DNA of 64,000 bases from Mycolicibacterium sp. YH-1 (GCF_022557175.1 NZ_CP092915.1:1302001-1366000), one strand, 5' to 3'; shown: positions 1 through 8,014, numbered from the stretch's first letter. The notes: generated by a model from the sequence alone, not told the origin. A program made the numbers and translations.

Positions 1-286
1 GATTGAGCCCGCCCGCGTTGGCGACGATCTTGACGCCGCGTTCGAGCGCCAAGCCGAGGGACTCCTCGAGCTGTGTCAGAAATGTCTTGGCGTAACCGCG
101 GTCGGGGGCCTTGGCGCGGTCGCGGGCCAGGATCAGCATCGTCAGTTCCGCGAGATAGTCACCGGTGACGTAGTCGAGATCGCCGCCGGTGATCATCTCG
201 CGCATTGCGGCGTGCCGGTCGCCGTAGAAGCCCGAACAGTTGCCGATCCGCACAGGCTCCCGGGTCCTGCCCTCAGCACCGCTCAA
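1..286 (-). CDS. AtuA-like (DUF1446) protein, N-terminal part
   Basis: The gene runs off the left edge, so only about 95 N-terminal residues are visible. After a short leader they read VRIGNCSGFYGDR, then a TGDYLAELTMLIL block, and end in VKIVANAGGLN. These blocks are typical of the AtuA/DUF1446 family (acyclic terpene utilisation and related acyl-CoA catabolism in actinobacteria). I chose the TTG at 286 because a GGGAG ribosome site lies about 8 bases upstream; a GTG at 253 is the alternative and starts directly at the conserved block. The family's biochemical role is poorly defined, so the name is a family assignment only. Confidence 0.75.
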   Translation of the reverse strand, partial: MSGAEGRTREPVRIGNCSGFYGDRHAAMREMITGGDLDYVTGDYLAELTMLILARDRAKAPDRGYAKTFLTQLEESLGLALERGVKIVANAGGLN

Positions 287-440
287 CCCAAACTCCCATC
301 AACCAGACGCCTCGACCAACCGGTAGGTTAGTCGGTACCACCGGTCCCAAGTCAAGGATCGACCTCGCCGGTCACGGCCAGATCGCGGCAATGCCTCGCA
401 ATGGACCACTCGCTGCTGTCCACGGTCCTATAGTCCCTGC

Positions 441-755
441 ATGCTCCGCATTTGCGCCGCGGCCGCGGCCATCGTCGCCGCGCTGCTGGCCGCAGGCATC
501 CCCGCGAACGCCTACCCCGCCCCCCGCTCGTCGGGAATGGCCGCCGACTTTCCGGTCGGGATGTGCATCGACGTCGGGGACGACCTCACCATCGACTACT
601 TGAACCTCATCAACGTCGCGCCAGTGCCGTGCTCGGACCCGGACCGCAACTACCGGGTCACGCAGCACGTCGCCAACGAGCCGTTGTGCGGGCCGGACAC
701 CAACCGCGTGTTCCACACCCGCGACTCCGTCGTGCTGTGCACCGTGAACGCCTAG
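441..755 (+). CDS. small secreted cysteine-containing protein
   Basis: A 104-aa protein with a clear Sec signal peptide: the first 24 residues are hydrophobic and Ala-rich and end in an ANA|YP-type cleavage site. The mature part of about 80 residues has four cysteines, at about 41, 58, 77 and 100, which suggests two disulfides in an exported protein. I do not recognise a named family. The layout (short acidic domain, VGMCID near the start, a later PCSDPDRNY) recalls small mycobacterial exported proteins of the LppU type but lacks a lipobox. Codon use is typical of the genome. It stands alone, between the divergent AtuA-like gene and rpmF. Confidence 0.7.
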   Translation: MLRICAAAAAIVAALLAAGIPANAYPAPRSSGMAADFPVGMCIDVGDDLTIDYLNLINVAPVPCSDPDRNYRVTQHVANEPLCGPDTNRVFHTRDSVVLCTVNA

Positions 756-870
756 CCGCGGCACCCGGGCTCTGCGCCGTTTTGGAGGCAACGCAGCCCA
801 CGGGCTATCCTTGGAGCCAATTGCCGCTGCCCTCGTGTGCGCGGCGACCCTGAGCGAGGAGATGTACGTC

Positions 871-1044
871 ATGGCTGTGCCCAAGCGGAGGATGTCGCGT
901 TCGAACACCCGTAGCCGGCGCGCGCAGTGGAAGGCCGAAAAGCCCGAACTCGTGGGCGTCACCGTTGCTGGTCAGCAGCACAAGGTGCCGCGTCGCCTGC
1001 TCAAGGCCGCTCGACTCGGCCTCATCAATCTCGACCGCCGATAA
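871..1044 (+). CDS. rpmF: 50S ribosomal protein L32
   Basis: A 57-aa basic protein starting [20 protein letters not shown], the signature of bL32. It belongs to the large ribosomal subunit. The start is the ATG at 871, preceded by GAGGAGATG at 855-863; a longer upstream reading frame exists but does not fit the family. It has no CxxC zinc-binding cysteines, so this is the zinc-independent (C-minus) type. The position just upstream of mprA is the same as in M. tuberculosis. Confidence 0.96.
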   Translation: MAVPKRRMSRSNTRSRRAQWKAEKPELVGVTVAGQQHKVPRRLLKAARLGLINLDRR

Positions 1045-1076
1045 GTTTCACGTTCCTCGCCGCCGCGTGGCGCGCC

Positions 1077-1093
1077 TCTCAGTCCACTCTCAG
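1077..1093 (+). promoter_or_regulatory. MprA-box-like direct repeat before mprA
   Basis: Two exact TCTCAG copies (1077-1082 and 1088-1093) lie 11 bp apart, about one helical turn, 16 bp before the mprA start codon. OmpR-family regulators bind such tandem repeats, and MprA is known to autoregulate through loosely conserved direct repeats. A near copy with the same spacing stands before pepD. Confidence 0.6.
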
Positions 1094-1109
1094 ATAGTGG
1101 GTTGAAACT

Positions 1110-1802
1110 GTGCCTGTGCGGATTCTTGTCGTAGACGACGATCGCGCTGTGCGCGAATCCCTGCGCCGTTCCCTTTCCTTCAACGGATACTCAGTGGAAC
1201 TGGCGCAGGATGGCCTCGAAGCCCTTCAGCGCATTGCCAGCGATCGACCCGATGCCCTTGTGCTGGACGTGATGATGCCGCGTCTGGACGGCCTCGAGGT
1301 GTGCCGCCAGTTGCGCAGCACCGGGGATGACATGCCGATCCTGGTGCTGACAGCCCGTGACTCGGTCTCCGAGCGCGTCGCTGGTCTCGACGCCGGCGCC
1401 GACGACTACCTGCCAAAGCCCTTCGCGCTCGAGGAGCTGCTCGCCCGTATGCGGGCGCTGCTTCGCCGCACCACGATCGACGACCGGGCCGAGTCGGTCC
1501 CGATGACGTTCTCCGACCTGAGCCTCGACCCGGTGACCCGTGACGTCACCCGCGGGGACCGCCACATCAGCCTCACCCGCACAGAGTTCTCCCTGCTGGA
1601 GATGCTGATCGCCAACCCGCGCCGGGTGCTGACACGCAGCCGGATTCTCGAGGAGGTGTGGGGCTTCGACTTCCCCACGTCGGGCAACGCCCTTGAGGTG
1701 TACGTCGGATATCTGCGTCGCAAGACAGAAGCCGAGGGGGAGTCGCGCCTAATCCACACCGTGCGAGGGGTGGGTTACGTGCTGCGTGAGACGCCACCCT
1801 GA
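1110..1802 (+). CDS. mprA: two-component response regulator MprA
   Basis: 230 aa, OmpR/PhoB type. The N-terminal receiver domain shows the acidic pocket (LVVDDD, about 7-11), the phosphoacceptor Asp53 in [12 protein letters not shown], and the conserved Lys in LPKPF. A winged-helix DNA-binding domain fills about 130-226 ([10 protein letters not shown] ... [10 protein letters not shown] ... TVRGVGYVL). MprA controls the mycobacterial response to envelope stress and helps control sigma factors SigB and SigE. The GTG start follows the TCTCAG repeats closely, so the leader is short. Its stop overlaps the mprB start (TGATG), so the two are translationally coupled. Confidence 0.95.
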   Translation: MPVRILVVDDDRAVRESLRRSLSFNGYSVELAQDGLEALQRIASDRPDALVLDVMMPRLDGLEVCRQLRSTGDDMPILVLTARDSVSERVAGLDAGADDYLPKPFALEELLARMRALLRRTTIDDRAESVPMTFSDLSLDPVTRDVTRGDRHISLTRTEFSLLEMLIANPRRVLTRSRILEEVWGFDFPTSGNALEVYVGYLRRKTEAEGESRLIHTVRGVGYVLRETPP

Positions 1803-3274
1803 TGGCCACGTCGAGGTTCCCGCGACTCCGGACCGCGGCCCAGGACCCCCTGCACACCGCCAGTTCGGTGTCCCTGCGCTGGCGGGTGATGCTGCTGGCG
1901 ATGTCGATGGTGGCGATGGTCGTGGTGCTGATGGCCGTCGCCGTCTACGTCGTCGTCTCCAGGGCGCTCTATCAGGACGTCGACAACCAACTGCAGAGCC
2001 GCGCCCGACTCCTGATCGAGAGCGGATCGTTGGCGGCCGACCCCGGTAAGGCAATCGAGGGCACCGCGTACTCCGACGTCAACGCCATGCTGGTGAACCC
2101 CGGCCGGTCGATCTACACCGCCAACCAGGCTGGTGAGACGTTGCCGCTCGGGCAGCCGGAGAAGGACGTCATCCTCGGCAAGCTGCACATGTCGCTGCGC
2201 ACGGTGGACCACCAGCGGGTCCTGGCGTACCGACTGTCCAACGGCAGCTCGCTGCTGATCTCCAAGAGCATCGAGCCAACCGGCATGGTGCTCAATCGAC
2301 TCGGCACCATCCTGCTGATCGTCGGCGGCCTGGGCATGGCCATCGCGGCGATCGCGGGAGGAACGGTGGCCCGAACGGGGCTCAGACCCGTGGCCCGCCT
2401 GACACAGGCTGCCGAGCGGGTGGCCCGCACCGATGACCTGCGGCCGATTCCGGTACACGGCAACGACGAGTTGGCCAGGCTGACCGAGGCGTTCAACATG
2501 ATGCTCAACGCGCTGGCCGAGTCGCGGGAGCGCCAGGCTCGCCTGGTGTCCGACGCCGGCCACGAACTGCGCACCCCGCTGACGTCGTTGCGCACCAACG
2601 TCGAGTTGCTGATGGCGTCGATGGAGCCGGGCGCTCCGCGGCTTCCCGACGAGGAGATGGCCGGGCTGCGGACCGACGTCATAGCGCAGATCGAGGAGCT
2701 GTCCACATTGGTGGGCGATCTGGTCGACCTGACACGCGACGACGAGGGCGTGGCCGTGTACGAAGCGGTAGACCTGGCGGAGGTCGTCGAGCGCAGCCTC
2801 GAACGAGTTCGGCGGCGCCGCAACGACATCGAGTTCGACGTCCGTGTTGTGGGCTGGGAGGTGCACGGTGACGACGCGGGCTTGTCGCGGGCAGTCCTGA
2901 ACCTTCTCGACAATGCGGCCAAGTGGAGCCCGCCGAACGGGCGCGTCGCCGTGCGGCTGACACAACTTGACCCGTTCAATGCCGAACTCGTCGTGTCCGA
3001 CCACGGCCCGGGCATCCCTGCCGAGGAGCGGGGCCTGGTCTTCGAGCGCTTCTACCGGTCCACCGCGGCGCGTGCGATGCCCGGATCGGGTCTCGGCCTG
3101 GCGATCGTCAAGCAGGTGGTGCTCAAACACGGTGGGGCGCTTCGGATCGAGGAGACCGTGCCCGGCGGCATCCCGCCCGGCACCTCGATTCACCTGGTCC
3201 TGCCCGGCCGACCCGTCGCGACACGCGCGGGCGGAGCGGTGGACGGCGCCAGCCTGACCGCCGACAATGGTTAA
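1802..3274 (+). CDS. mprB: sensor histidine kinase MprB
   Basis: 490 aa. Order of parts: transmembrane helix about 29-53, extracytoplasmic sensor region about 54-165, second helix about 168-190, HAMP linker (TGLRPVARLTQAAERVA ...), dimerisation/phosphoacceptor helix with His254 in SDAGHELRTPL, and a C-terminal ATPase domain with N-box (LLDNAAKWSP), G1 (DHGPGIP) and G2 (GSGLGLAIVKQ). It phosphorylates MprA in response to envelope stress; in M. tuberculosis its extracytoplasmic part is thought to sense unfolded proteins. It is coupled to mprA by overlap and followed after 150 bp by pepD, a regulon member. Confidence 0.95.
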   Translation: MATSRFPRLRTAAQDPLHTASSVSLRWRVMLLAMSMVAMVVVLMAVAVYVVVSRALYQDVDNQLQSRARLLIESGSLAADPGKAIEGTAYSDVNAMLVNPGRSIYTANQAGETLPLGQPEKDVILGKLHMSLRTVDHQRVLAYRLSNGSSLLISKSIEPTGMVLNRLGTILLIVGGLGMAIAAIAGGTVARTGLRPVARLTQAAERVARTDDLRPIPVHGNDELARLTEAFNMMLNALAESRERQARLVSDAGHELRTPLTSLRTNVELLMASMEPGAPRLPDEEMAGLRTDVIAQIEELSTLVGDLVDLTRDDEGVAVYEAVDLAEVVERSLERVRRRRNDIEFDVRVVGWEVHGDDAGLSRAVLNLLDNAAKWSPPNGRVAVRLTQLDPFNAELVVSDHGPGIPAEERGLVFERFYRSTAARAMPGSGLGLAIVKQVVLKHGGALRIEETVPGGIPPGTSIHLVLPGRPVATRAGGAVDGASLTADNG

Positions 3275-3316
3275 CAAGCTGGTTCTCGGGGAAGTCTTCG
3301 GGCGTGCCGAGCGTTC

Positions 3317-3333
3317 TCTAAGTGGATTCTCAG
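3317..3333 (+). promoter_or_regulatory. MprA-box-like direct repeat before pepD
   Basis: TCTAAG (3317-3322) and TCTCAG (3328-3333) with the same 11-bp period as the exact repeat before mprA. It lies 93 bp upstream of pepD, a position that suits activator binding. pepD is a known MprAB target in M. tuberculosis, so the match is meaningful although one half-site has one mismatch. Confidence 0.55.
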
Positions 3334-3425
3334 CCCGATGGGGCATTGTCAGGCTCAGCCTTTCGTTGTAGTGGTGACCCGTGTAGGACCGAGCAGCAAC
3401 TCGAAGGAAGAGCGCCGACCGCAAA

Positions 3426-4760
3426 ATGACCAACCACCCGAGGTACACGCCGCCGCCACCGCCGGGAAACCGGCCAGGGCCGTATGACTCCGTGGCGCCG
3501 GGTTATCCCGGGGGTCCCCCGCGACCGGGGCCTGGCCAGCCGAACTACGACTGGCGCTACGTGACGCAGCAGCAGGCGTACCGCGGACCGCACGATCCCT
3601 ACCCAGGTGCACCTCAGCCGCGCAACATGCCCGGCGGACCCGGGGCGGTGCCGCCGCGGAAGCGTTCCCGCGCAGGCGCTTTGACCATCGGAGCACTGGC
3701 GATCGCCGTGGTGTCCGCCGGTATCGGTGGCGGTGTGGCCACGCTGGCCCAGCCGGACCGCGGCTCGATCAGTTCCGTGTTCTCGGATGCCACGCCGGGT
3801 GAGCCTGCCGCGAACCTGCCCGCCGGGTCTGTCGAGCAGGTCGCGGCCAAGGTGGTGCCCAGCGTGGTGAAGTTGGAGACCGACATGGGTAAGCAGTCCG
3901 AGGAGGGGTCGGGCATCATCCTCTCCTCCGACGGTCTCATCATGACGAACAACCACGTCGTGTCGGCGGCCAAGGACGGCGCCCCGAACGCGGGCTCCGT
4001 GCAGACCAAGGTCACCTTCGCTGACGGCAGCACGACGTCGTTCTCCGTGGTGGGCACCGATCCCAGTAGCGACATCGCGGTGGTCCGCGCCGAAGGAGTG
4101 AGTGGACTCACTCCCATAGCGCTCGGCTCGTCGGCGAATCTGCGCGTGGGCCAGGACGTGGTGGCCATCGGATCGCCGCTCGGCCTCGAGGGCACCGTCA
4201 CCACCGGCATCGTCAGCGCGCTGAACCGTCCGGTCGCCGCAGGCGGCGATGCGAGAAACCAGAACACCGTGCTCGATGCCATCCAGACCGATGCGGCCAT
4301 CAACCCGGGTAACTCGGGTGGTGCGCTGGTCAATATGAGCGGCGAACTGGTTGGCGTGAACTCGGCCATCGCGACCCTGGGTGGCGACTCGGCGCAGGCA
4401 CAGAGCGGTTCGATCGGGCTTGGCTTCGCGATTCCGGTCGATCAGGCCAAGCGCATCGCCGACGAACTGATTCAGAGCGGTACGGCCTCGCATGCCTCGT
4501 TGGGTGTGCAGGTGGGTAATGACGCGACCGTCGACGGGGCCAAGATCGTCGAGGTCACCGACAACGGTGCCGCGGCGGCAGCGGGTCTGCCCAGCGGTGT
4601 CATCGTGACCAAGGTCGACGACCGTCCGATCGGCAGCGCCGACGCTCTCGTGGCGGCCGTCAGGTCGAAGGCACCGGGTACCAAGGTCACGTTGACCTAC
4701 CTTGATCAGTCCGGCCAGCCACGTTCGGTCGACGTCACCCTCGGAAAGGCAGCACAGTGA
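3426..4760 (+). CDS. pepD: membrane-anchored HtrA-like serine protease PepD
   Basis: 444 aa. A Pro/Gly-rich cytoplasmic tail (1-80) is followed by one transmembrane helix (about 84-107), an extracytoplasmic trypsin-like domain and a C-terminal PDZ domain (about 350-440, ASLGVQVG ... VTLTYLDQSGQ). The catalytic triad is visible as His177 (TNNHVV), Asp216 (SSDIAVV) and Ser297 (NPGNSGGAL). HtrA proteins degrade or refold damaged envelope proteins; PepD acts with MprAB in the envelope stress response. ATG at 3426 fits the expected length. The stop overlaps the GTG of the following mog gene. Confidence 0.95.
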   Translation: MTNHPRYTPPPPPGNRPGPYDSVAPGYPGGPPRPGPGQPNYDWRYVTQQQAYRGPHDPYPGAPQPRNMPGGPGAVPPRKRSRAGALTIGALAIAVVSAGIGGGVATLAQPDRGSISSVFSDATPGEPAANLPAGSVEQVAAKVVPSVVKLETDMGKQSEEGSGIILSSDGLIMTNNHVVSAAKDGAPNAGSVQTKVTFADGSTTSFSVVGTDPSSDIAVVRAEGVSGLTPIALGSSANLRVGQDVVAIGSPLGLEGTVTTGIVSALNRPVAAGGDARNQNTVLDAIQTDAAINPGNSGGALVNMSGELVGVNSAIATLGGDSAQAQSGSIGLGFAIPVDQAKRIADELIQSGTASHASLGVQVGNDATVDGAKIVEVTDNGAAAAAGLPSGVIVTKVDDRPIGSADALVAAVRSKAPGTKVTLTYLDQSGQPRSVDVTLGKAAQ

Positions 4761-5329
4761 CCACGGCACCAGAGCGGCCATGGCTGAAAATGGTCACGCT
4801 CCCGTCGGTTCAGGCATATACGGTTGGGCATATGGAACAGCCGGCAGAGTTGGTGGGGCGCGCGCTTGTCGTCGTCGTGGACGATCGCACCGCGCACGGT
4901 GACGAGGAGGACCACAGCGGACCGGTGGTCACCGAGCTGCTCGGTGAGGCGGGTTTCGTCGTAGACGGTGTCGTCGTGGTGTCCGCTGATGAGGTGGAGA
5001 TCCGCAATGCGCTGAACACTGCCGTCATCGGCGGCGTCGATTTGGTCATCTCGGTGGGTGGTACCGGTGTCACTCCCAGGGATGTCACACCGGAGGCCAC
5101 CCGGACCATCCTGGACCGCGAGCTTCTCGGCATCGCCGAGGCGCTGCGCGCCTCGGGGCTGTCCGCCGGGATTGTGGATGCGGGCGTGTCCCGCGGTTTG
5201 GCCGGCATCTCGGGTAGCACGCTGGTTGTGAACATCTCCGGTTCACGCGGCGCGGTACGCGACGGTATGGCCACCCTTGGCCCACTCGCCAGTCAGGTGA
5301 TCGGGCAGCTCTCCAGCCTAGAGATATAG
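4757..5329 (+). CDS. mog: MoaB/Mog-type molybdopterin biosynthesis protein
   Basis: 190 aa from the GTG at 4757, which overlaps the pepD stop by 4 bp (GTGA) and has GGAAAGG upstream. An internal ATG at 4832 (MEQPAELVGRAL) would give 165 aa and starts just before the conserved domain. The MoCF_biosynth fold is clear: VVVVDDRTAHGDEEDHSGP, ISVGGTGVTPRDVTPEAT, and the late GSTLVVNISGSRGAV block. The family adenylylates molybdopterin during molybdenum cofactor synthesis. The operon position after pepD is the same as moaB2 in M. tuberculosis. The less biased codons in 4757-4831 leave the start uncertain. Confidence 0.88.
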   Translation: MTTAPERPWLKMVTLPSVQAYTVGHMEQPAELVGRALVVVVDDRTAHGDEEDHSGPVVTELLGEAGFVVDGVVVVSADEVEIRNALNTAVIGGVDLVISVGGTGVTPRDVTPEATRTILDRELLGIAEALRASGLSAGIVDAGVSRGLAGISGSTLVVNISGSRGAVRDGMATLGPLASQVIGQLSSLEI

Positions 5330-5376
5330 GTCCGCGCGCCCGGGTCAGCCGCGATATGCCCGCGCTTGCATATATG

Positions 5377-5408
5377 CATATCGACGTCAATATTCACAAT
5401 GATGTGAA
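5377..5408. promoter_or_regulatory. two adjacent palindromes downstream of mog
   Basis: A perfect 12-bp palindrome TGCATATATGCA (5377-5388) is followed by TTCACA-N4-TGTGAA (5393-5408). The stretch is markedly AT-rich for this genome. They could be operators for the downstream small ORF and porin region. No regulator is assigned. Confidence 0.3.
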
Positions 5409-5466
5409 CTGTCGCTGTGCGGACCCCGTTGTGTTAACGACGGGTGAACAGGCATGAACTTTCAAA

Positions 5467-5482
5467 TGTGACCTTCATCACA
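5467..5482. promoter_or_regulatory. CRP-type binding site
   Basis: TGTGA-N6-TCACA matches the CRP/GlxR consensus exactly. It ends 13 bp before the start codon of the 52-aa ORF at 5496, too close for classical activation of that ORF; it could repress it, or act as part of a larger control region for the porin genes downstream. Confidence 0.5.
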
Positions 5483-5495
5483 CTGAGGACTGGCA

Positions 5496-5654
5496 ATGAG
5501 CAACTCCGGACGCCACTCGCATCATTCAGTTAACAAAATTTTCGGGGACGAGATTCCCGATACCACTAGCGACGAACGTGACGACGGCCACCCCGGCGAC
5601 GATTTGGACCGCGAGCGGTGGCTGCGTGACAACGTGCCGCCGCACCACTCCTGA
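5496..5654 (+). CDS. small hydrophilic protein, 52 aa
   Basis: ATG at 5496 with GAGGAC 6-11 bases upstream; the stop is at 5652-5654. The product is acidic and polar: a His/Ser-rich start, then KIFGDEIPDTTSDERDD, then DRERWLRDNVPPHHS at the end. The regular codon structure and the non-random ending (W-rich, PPHH) argue for a real gene; I have the impression that similar short proteins occur in other mycobacteria but cannot confirm it here. Function unknown. It sits between a CRP-type site and the porin leader. Confidence 0.6.
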   Translation: MSNSGRHSHHSVNKIFGDEIPDTTSDERDDGHPGDDLDRERWLRDNVPPHHS

Positions 5655-6034
5655 CCTGGCGTTTCGTATTGAGCGAAGGTTGTCGCTCCTGGTCGCGGCC
5701 TCTCGTGCCGCCGTCGTGACCTTCAGATCGCGCTGACTGCTAGGTAATCCGTAGTGCCGTGCGCGCGGTGCGTGGAACCCCGCTGGAGTACCCCAGCAAA
5801 TCGGAACACGTTCTATTTCGGCCGTAACCGAACTTCTGCGCTTGCGTTGCCGGGTGGATGCCCCCCCGTTATGTTTCTGCTGTCAACGATGAGCATTTCG
5901 TAAGAGCAACATGTGAGGTTTCTAATTCCATTCACACGTAGCTCTTGCACGGTGTGTGGTTAAGCAGTAACACCGCACATCTGACAGACAGCGGTGAGCC
6001 GTGCCGGATCACCTTCGACGTAGCTAGGGAGAAC
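5655..6034 (+). promoter_or_regulatory. long leader/promoter region of the first porin gene
   Basis: 380 bp without a convincing gene, lower in GC than its surroundings. It holds AAC-AC-GTT with flanking A (5802-5815), which fits seven of the eight defined bases of the KstR consensus TNNAACNNGTTNNA, and ends with the ribosome site AGGGAG just before the porin ATG. In M. smegmatis the mspA promoter lies several hundred bases upstream and gives a long 5' leader, so a far-upstream start is expected. A reading frame from 5945 joins the porin frame, but the signal peptide shows the true start is at 6035. Confidence 0.4.
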
Positions 6035-6670
6035 ATGAAGGCAATCAGTCGGGTGTTGGTCGCGCTGGTCGCGTCCATCGCGGCGTTGTTCGCGACCACG
6101 GGCACCTCTCACGCAGGTCTGGATAATGAGCTGAGCCTGGTCGATGGCAAGGACCGCACGTTGACGGTCCAGCAGTGGGACACCTTCCTCAACGGTGTGT
6201 TCCCGCTCGACCGCAACCGCCTGACTCGTGAGTGGTTCCACTCCGGCAAGGCCAAGTACATCGTGGCCGGCCCCGGTGCCGATGAGTTCGAGGGCACCCT
6301 GGAGCTGGGCTACCAGATCGGCTTCCCCTGGTCGCTGGGCGTCGGGATCAACTTCTCCTACACGACCCCCAACATCCTGATCGACGATGGTGACATCACC
6401 GGTCCTCCCTTCGGCCTCGAGTCGGTCATCACCCCGAACCTGTTCCCGGGTGTGTCGATCAGTGCTGACCTGGGCAACGGCCCGGGCATCCAGGAGGTCG
6501 CGACCTTCTCCGTGGACGTCGCCGGCCCTGAGGGTGCCGTCGCGGTCTCCAACGCTCACGGCACCGTCACCGGTGCTGCCGGCGGTGTGCTGCTGCGTCC
6601 GTTCGCTCGTCTGATCTCGAGCACCGGCGACAGCGTCACCACCTACGGCGAGCCCTGGAACATGAACTAA
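6035..6670 (+). CDS. MspA-type octameric outer-membrane porin, copy 1
   Basis: 211 aa: signal peptide of 27 residues (MKAISRVLVAL ... GTSHA) and a 184-residue mature protein starting GLDNELSLVDG. This is the MspA fold, a goblet-shaped octamer that crosses the mycobacterial outer membrane and admits small hydrophilic solutes, nutrients and phosphate. The constriction-zone Asp residues are present (mature Asp90, Asp91, Asp93 in ILIDDGDITG). Mature residue 102 is Glu, whereas copy 2 and, as I recall, MspA have Asn. The start at 6035 is set by the ribosome site AGGGAG and the signal peptide. The position next to mog matches mspC of M. smegmatis. A hairpin follows at 6709-6743. Confidence 0.96.
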   Translation: MKAISRVLVALVASIAALFATTGTSHAGLDNELSLVDGKDRTLTVQQWDTFLNGVFPLDRNRLTREWFHSGKAKYIVAGPGADEFEGTLELGYQIGFPWSLGVGINFSYTTPNILIDDGDITGPPFGLESVITPNLFPGVSISADLGNGPGIQEVATFSVDVAGPEGAVAVSNAHGTVTGAAGGVLLRPFARLISSTGDSVTTYGEPWNMN

Positions 6671-6708
6671 CGTTTCACGCCTCTGCGGCGATTAACTGAA
6701 TCAAGCGC

Positions 6709-6743
6709 CACGTGCCGACCGGGCCTGGTCCGGTCGGCACGTG
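6709..6743 (+). terminator. hairpin between the two porin genes
   Basis: A perfect 14-bp stem (6709-6722 with 6730-6743) and a 7-base loop. No T-tract follows, as is common for mycobacterial terminators. It lies 38 bp after the first porin stop and 50 bp before the second porin start, so it should uncouple the two genes at least in part. Confidence 0.65.
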
Positions 6744-6793
6744 CAGCTTGGTGGGGGTGGGGGTCTTGCACCAATCAACCAACAAAGGATGAC

Positions 6794-7429
6794 ATGAAGG
6801 CAATCACTCGGGTGTTGGTCGCGCTGGTCGCGTCCATCGCGGCGTTGTTCGCGACCACGGGCACCTCTCACGCAGGTCTGGATAATGAGCTGAGCCTGGT
6901 CGATGGCAAGGACCGCACGTTGACGGTCCAGCAGTGGGACACCTTCCTCAACGGTGTGTTCCCGCTCGACCGCAACCGCCTGACTCGTGAGTGGTTCCAC
7001 TCCGGCAAGGCCAAGTACATCGTGGCCGGCCCCGGTGCCGATGAGTTCGAGGGCACCCTGGAGCTGGGCTACCAGATCGGCTTCCCCTGGTCGCTGGGCG
7101 TCGGGATCAACTTCTCCTACACGACCCCCAACATCCTGATCGACGATGGCGACATCACCGGTCCTCCCTTCGGCCTGAACTCGGTCATCACCCCGAACCT
7201 GTTCCCCGGTGTGTCGATCAGTGCTGACCTGGGCAACGGCCCGGGCATCCAGGAGGTCGCGACCTTCTCCGTGGACGTCGCCGGCCCTGAGGGTGCCGTC
7301 GCGGTCTCCAACGCTCACGGCACCGTCACCGGTGCTGCCGGCGGTGTGCTGCTGCGTCCGTTCGCTCGTCTGATCTCGAGCACCGGCGACAGCGTCACCA
7401 CCTACGGCGAGCCCTGGAACATGAACTGA
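6794..7429 (+). CDS. MspA-type octameric outer-membrane porin, copy 2
   Basis: 211 aa, nearly identical to copy 1; by eye I count six base changes in the coding sequence. Two alter the protein: Ser5Thr in the signal peptide and Glu102Asn in the mature protein. The stop is TGA instead of TAA, and identity ends at the gene boundaries. The ribosome site AAAGGA is at 6784-6789. Only about 50 bp separate this start from the upstream hairpin, so expression needs read-through or a very short private promoter. Function as for copy 1; octamers mixed from both proteins are possible because the subunits are so similar. Confidence 0.96.
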   Translation: MKAITRVLVALVASIAALFATTGTSHAGLDNELSLVDGKDRTLTVQQWDTFLNGVFPLDRNRLTREWFHSGKAKYIVAGPGADEFEGTLELGYQIGFPWSLGVGINFSYTTPNILIDDGDITGPPFGLNSVITPNLFPGVSISADLGNGPGIQEVATFSVDVAGPEGAVAVSNAHGTVTGAAGGVLLRPFARLISSTGDSVTTYGEPWNMN

Positions 7430-7446
7430 GCTAAGCCTCGCCAGAA

Positions 7447-7486
7447 CGAGAACAGCCCCCGGCCATTTGGTCGGGGGCTGTTCTCG
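7447..7486 (+). terminator. hairpin after the second porin gene
   Basis: A perfect 15-bp stem (7447-7461 with 7472-7486), GC-rich, with a 10-base loop. It stands between the porin gene and the convergent mscL and could serve both strands. It differs in sequence from the hairpin after copy 1. Confidence 0.75.
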
Positions 7487-7561
7487 TCGGCGTCCAACGT
7501 GAAGAAGTGTGCGAGAAACCGCTCGCAACTCGCCATCGTCTTCACGTTCGGCGGGAGTTGG

Positions 7562-8014
7562 TTAGTCCCTGTCGGCGCTCGTCATCTTCGCGGTGTCGGG
7601 GCTGGGGCCGGTGCCGGGACCGGTGACGTGCCTGCCGTCGGTCTCGCCAGCCAGCAGATCGCGGATCTCGGTCAGCAGGCTCAGCTCGGTGTCCTGGGCC
7701 TGCTCGACTTCACCCCGCTTGCGGAGTCGCTCGTAGGGCATCATGACCAGGAAATACACCACCGCCGCCACTAGGACGAAGTTGATGGCCGCAGACAACA
7801 GGATATTCAGGTCGATGGTCTGACCGCCGCCGATGCCGATCTTCAAGATGCCGTACTCGCTGTCGCCGCCGGCACCGATGCGATCGATGAGTGGCTGGAT
7901 GATGCTCTCGGTGAACTTGGTGACCAGCGCGGTGAAAGCGGTACCGATGACGACCGCGACTGCGAGATCGACGATGTTGCCGCGTGAGAGAAATTCCTTG
8001 AAGCCCTTCAACAC
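7562..8014 (-). CDS. mscL: large-conductance mechanosensitive channel MscL
   Basis: 150 aa. Starts [27 protein letters not shown], the strongly conserved first helix of MscL; the second membrane helix is [20 protein letters not shown], followed by the charged cytoplasmic bundle ([12 protein letters not shown]) and a Pro/Thr-rich tail. It forms a pentameric channel that opens under membrane tension and protects against hypo-osmotic shock. The position near mog matches Rv0985c. It is divergent from the small gene at 8107. Confidence 0.96.
   Translation of the reverse strand: MLKGFKEFLSRGNIVDLAVAVVIGTAFTALVTKFTESIIQPLIDRIGAGGDSEYGILKIGIGGGQTIDLNILLSAAINFVLVAAVVYFLVMMPYERLRKRGEVEQAQDTELSLLTEIRDLLAGETDGRHVTGPGTGPSPDTAKMTSADRD

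Noticed and set aside
1775..3448. 557-aa reading frame on the minus strand over mprB
   Set aside because: Shadow of the MprB coding frame; low-complexity Arg/Gln/His composition and no motifs.
5945..6034. 30-codon N-terminal extension of the first porin
   Set aside because: It would bury the signal peptide; AGGGAG directly before ATG 6035 and identity to copy 2 from that Met fix the start.
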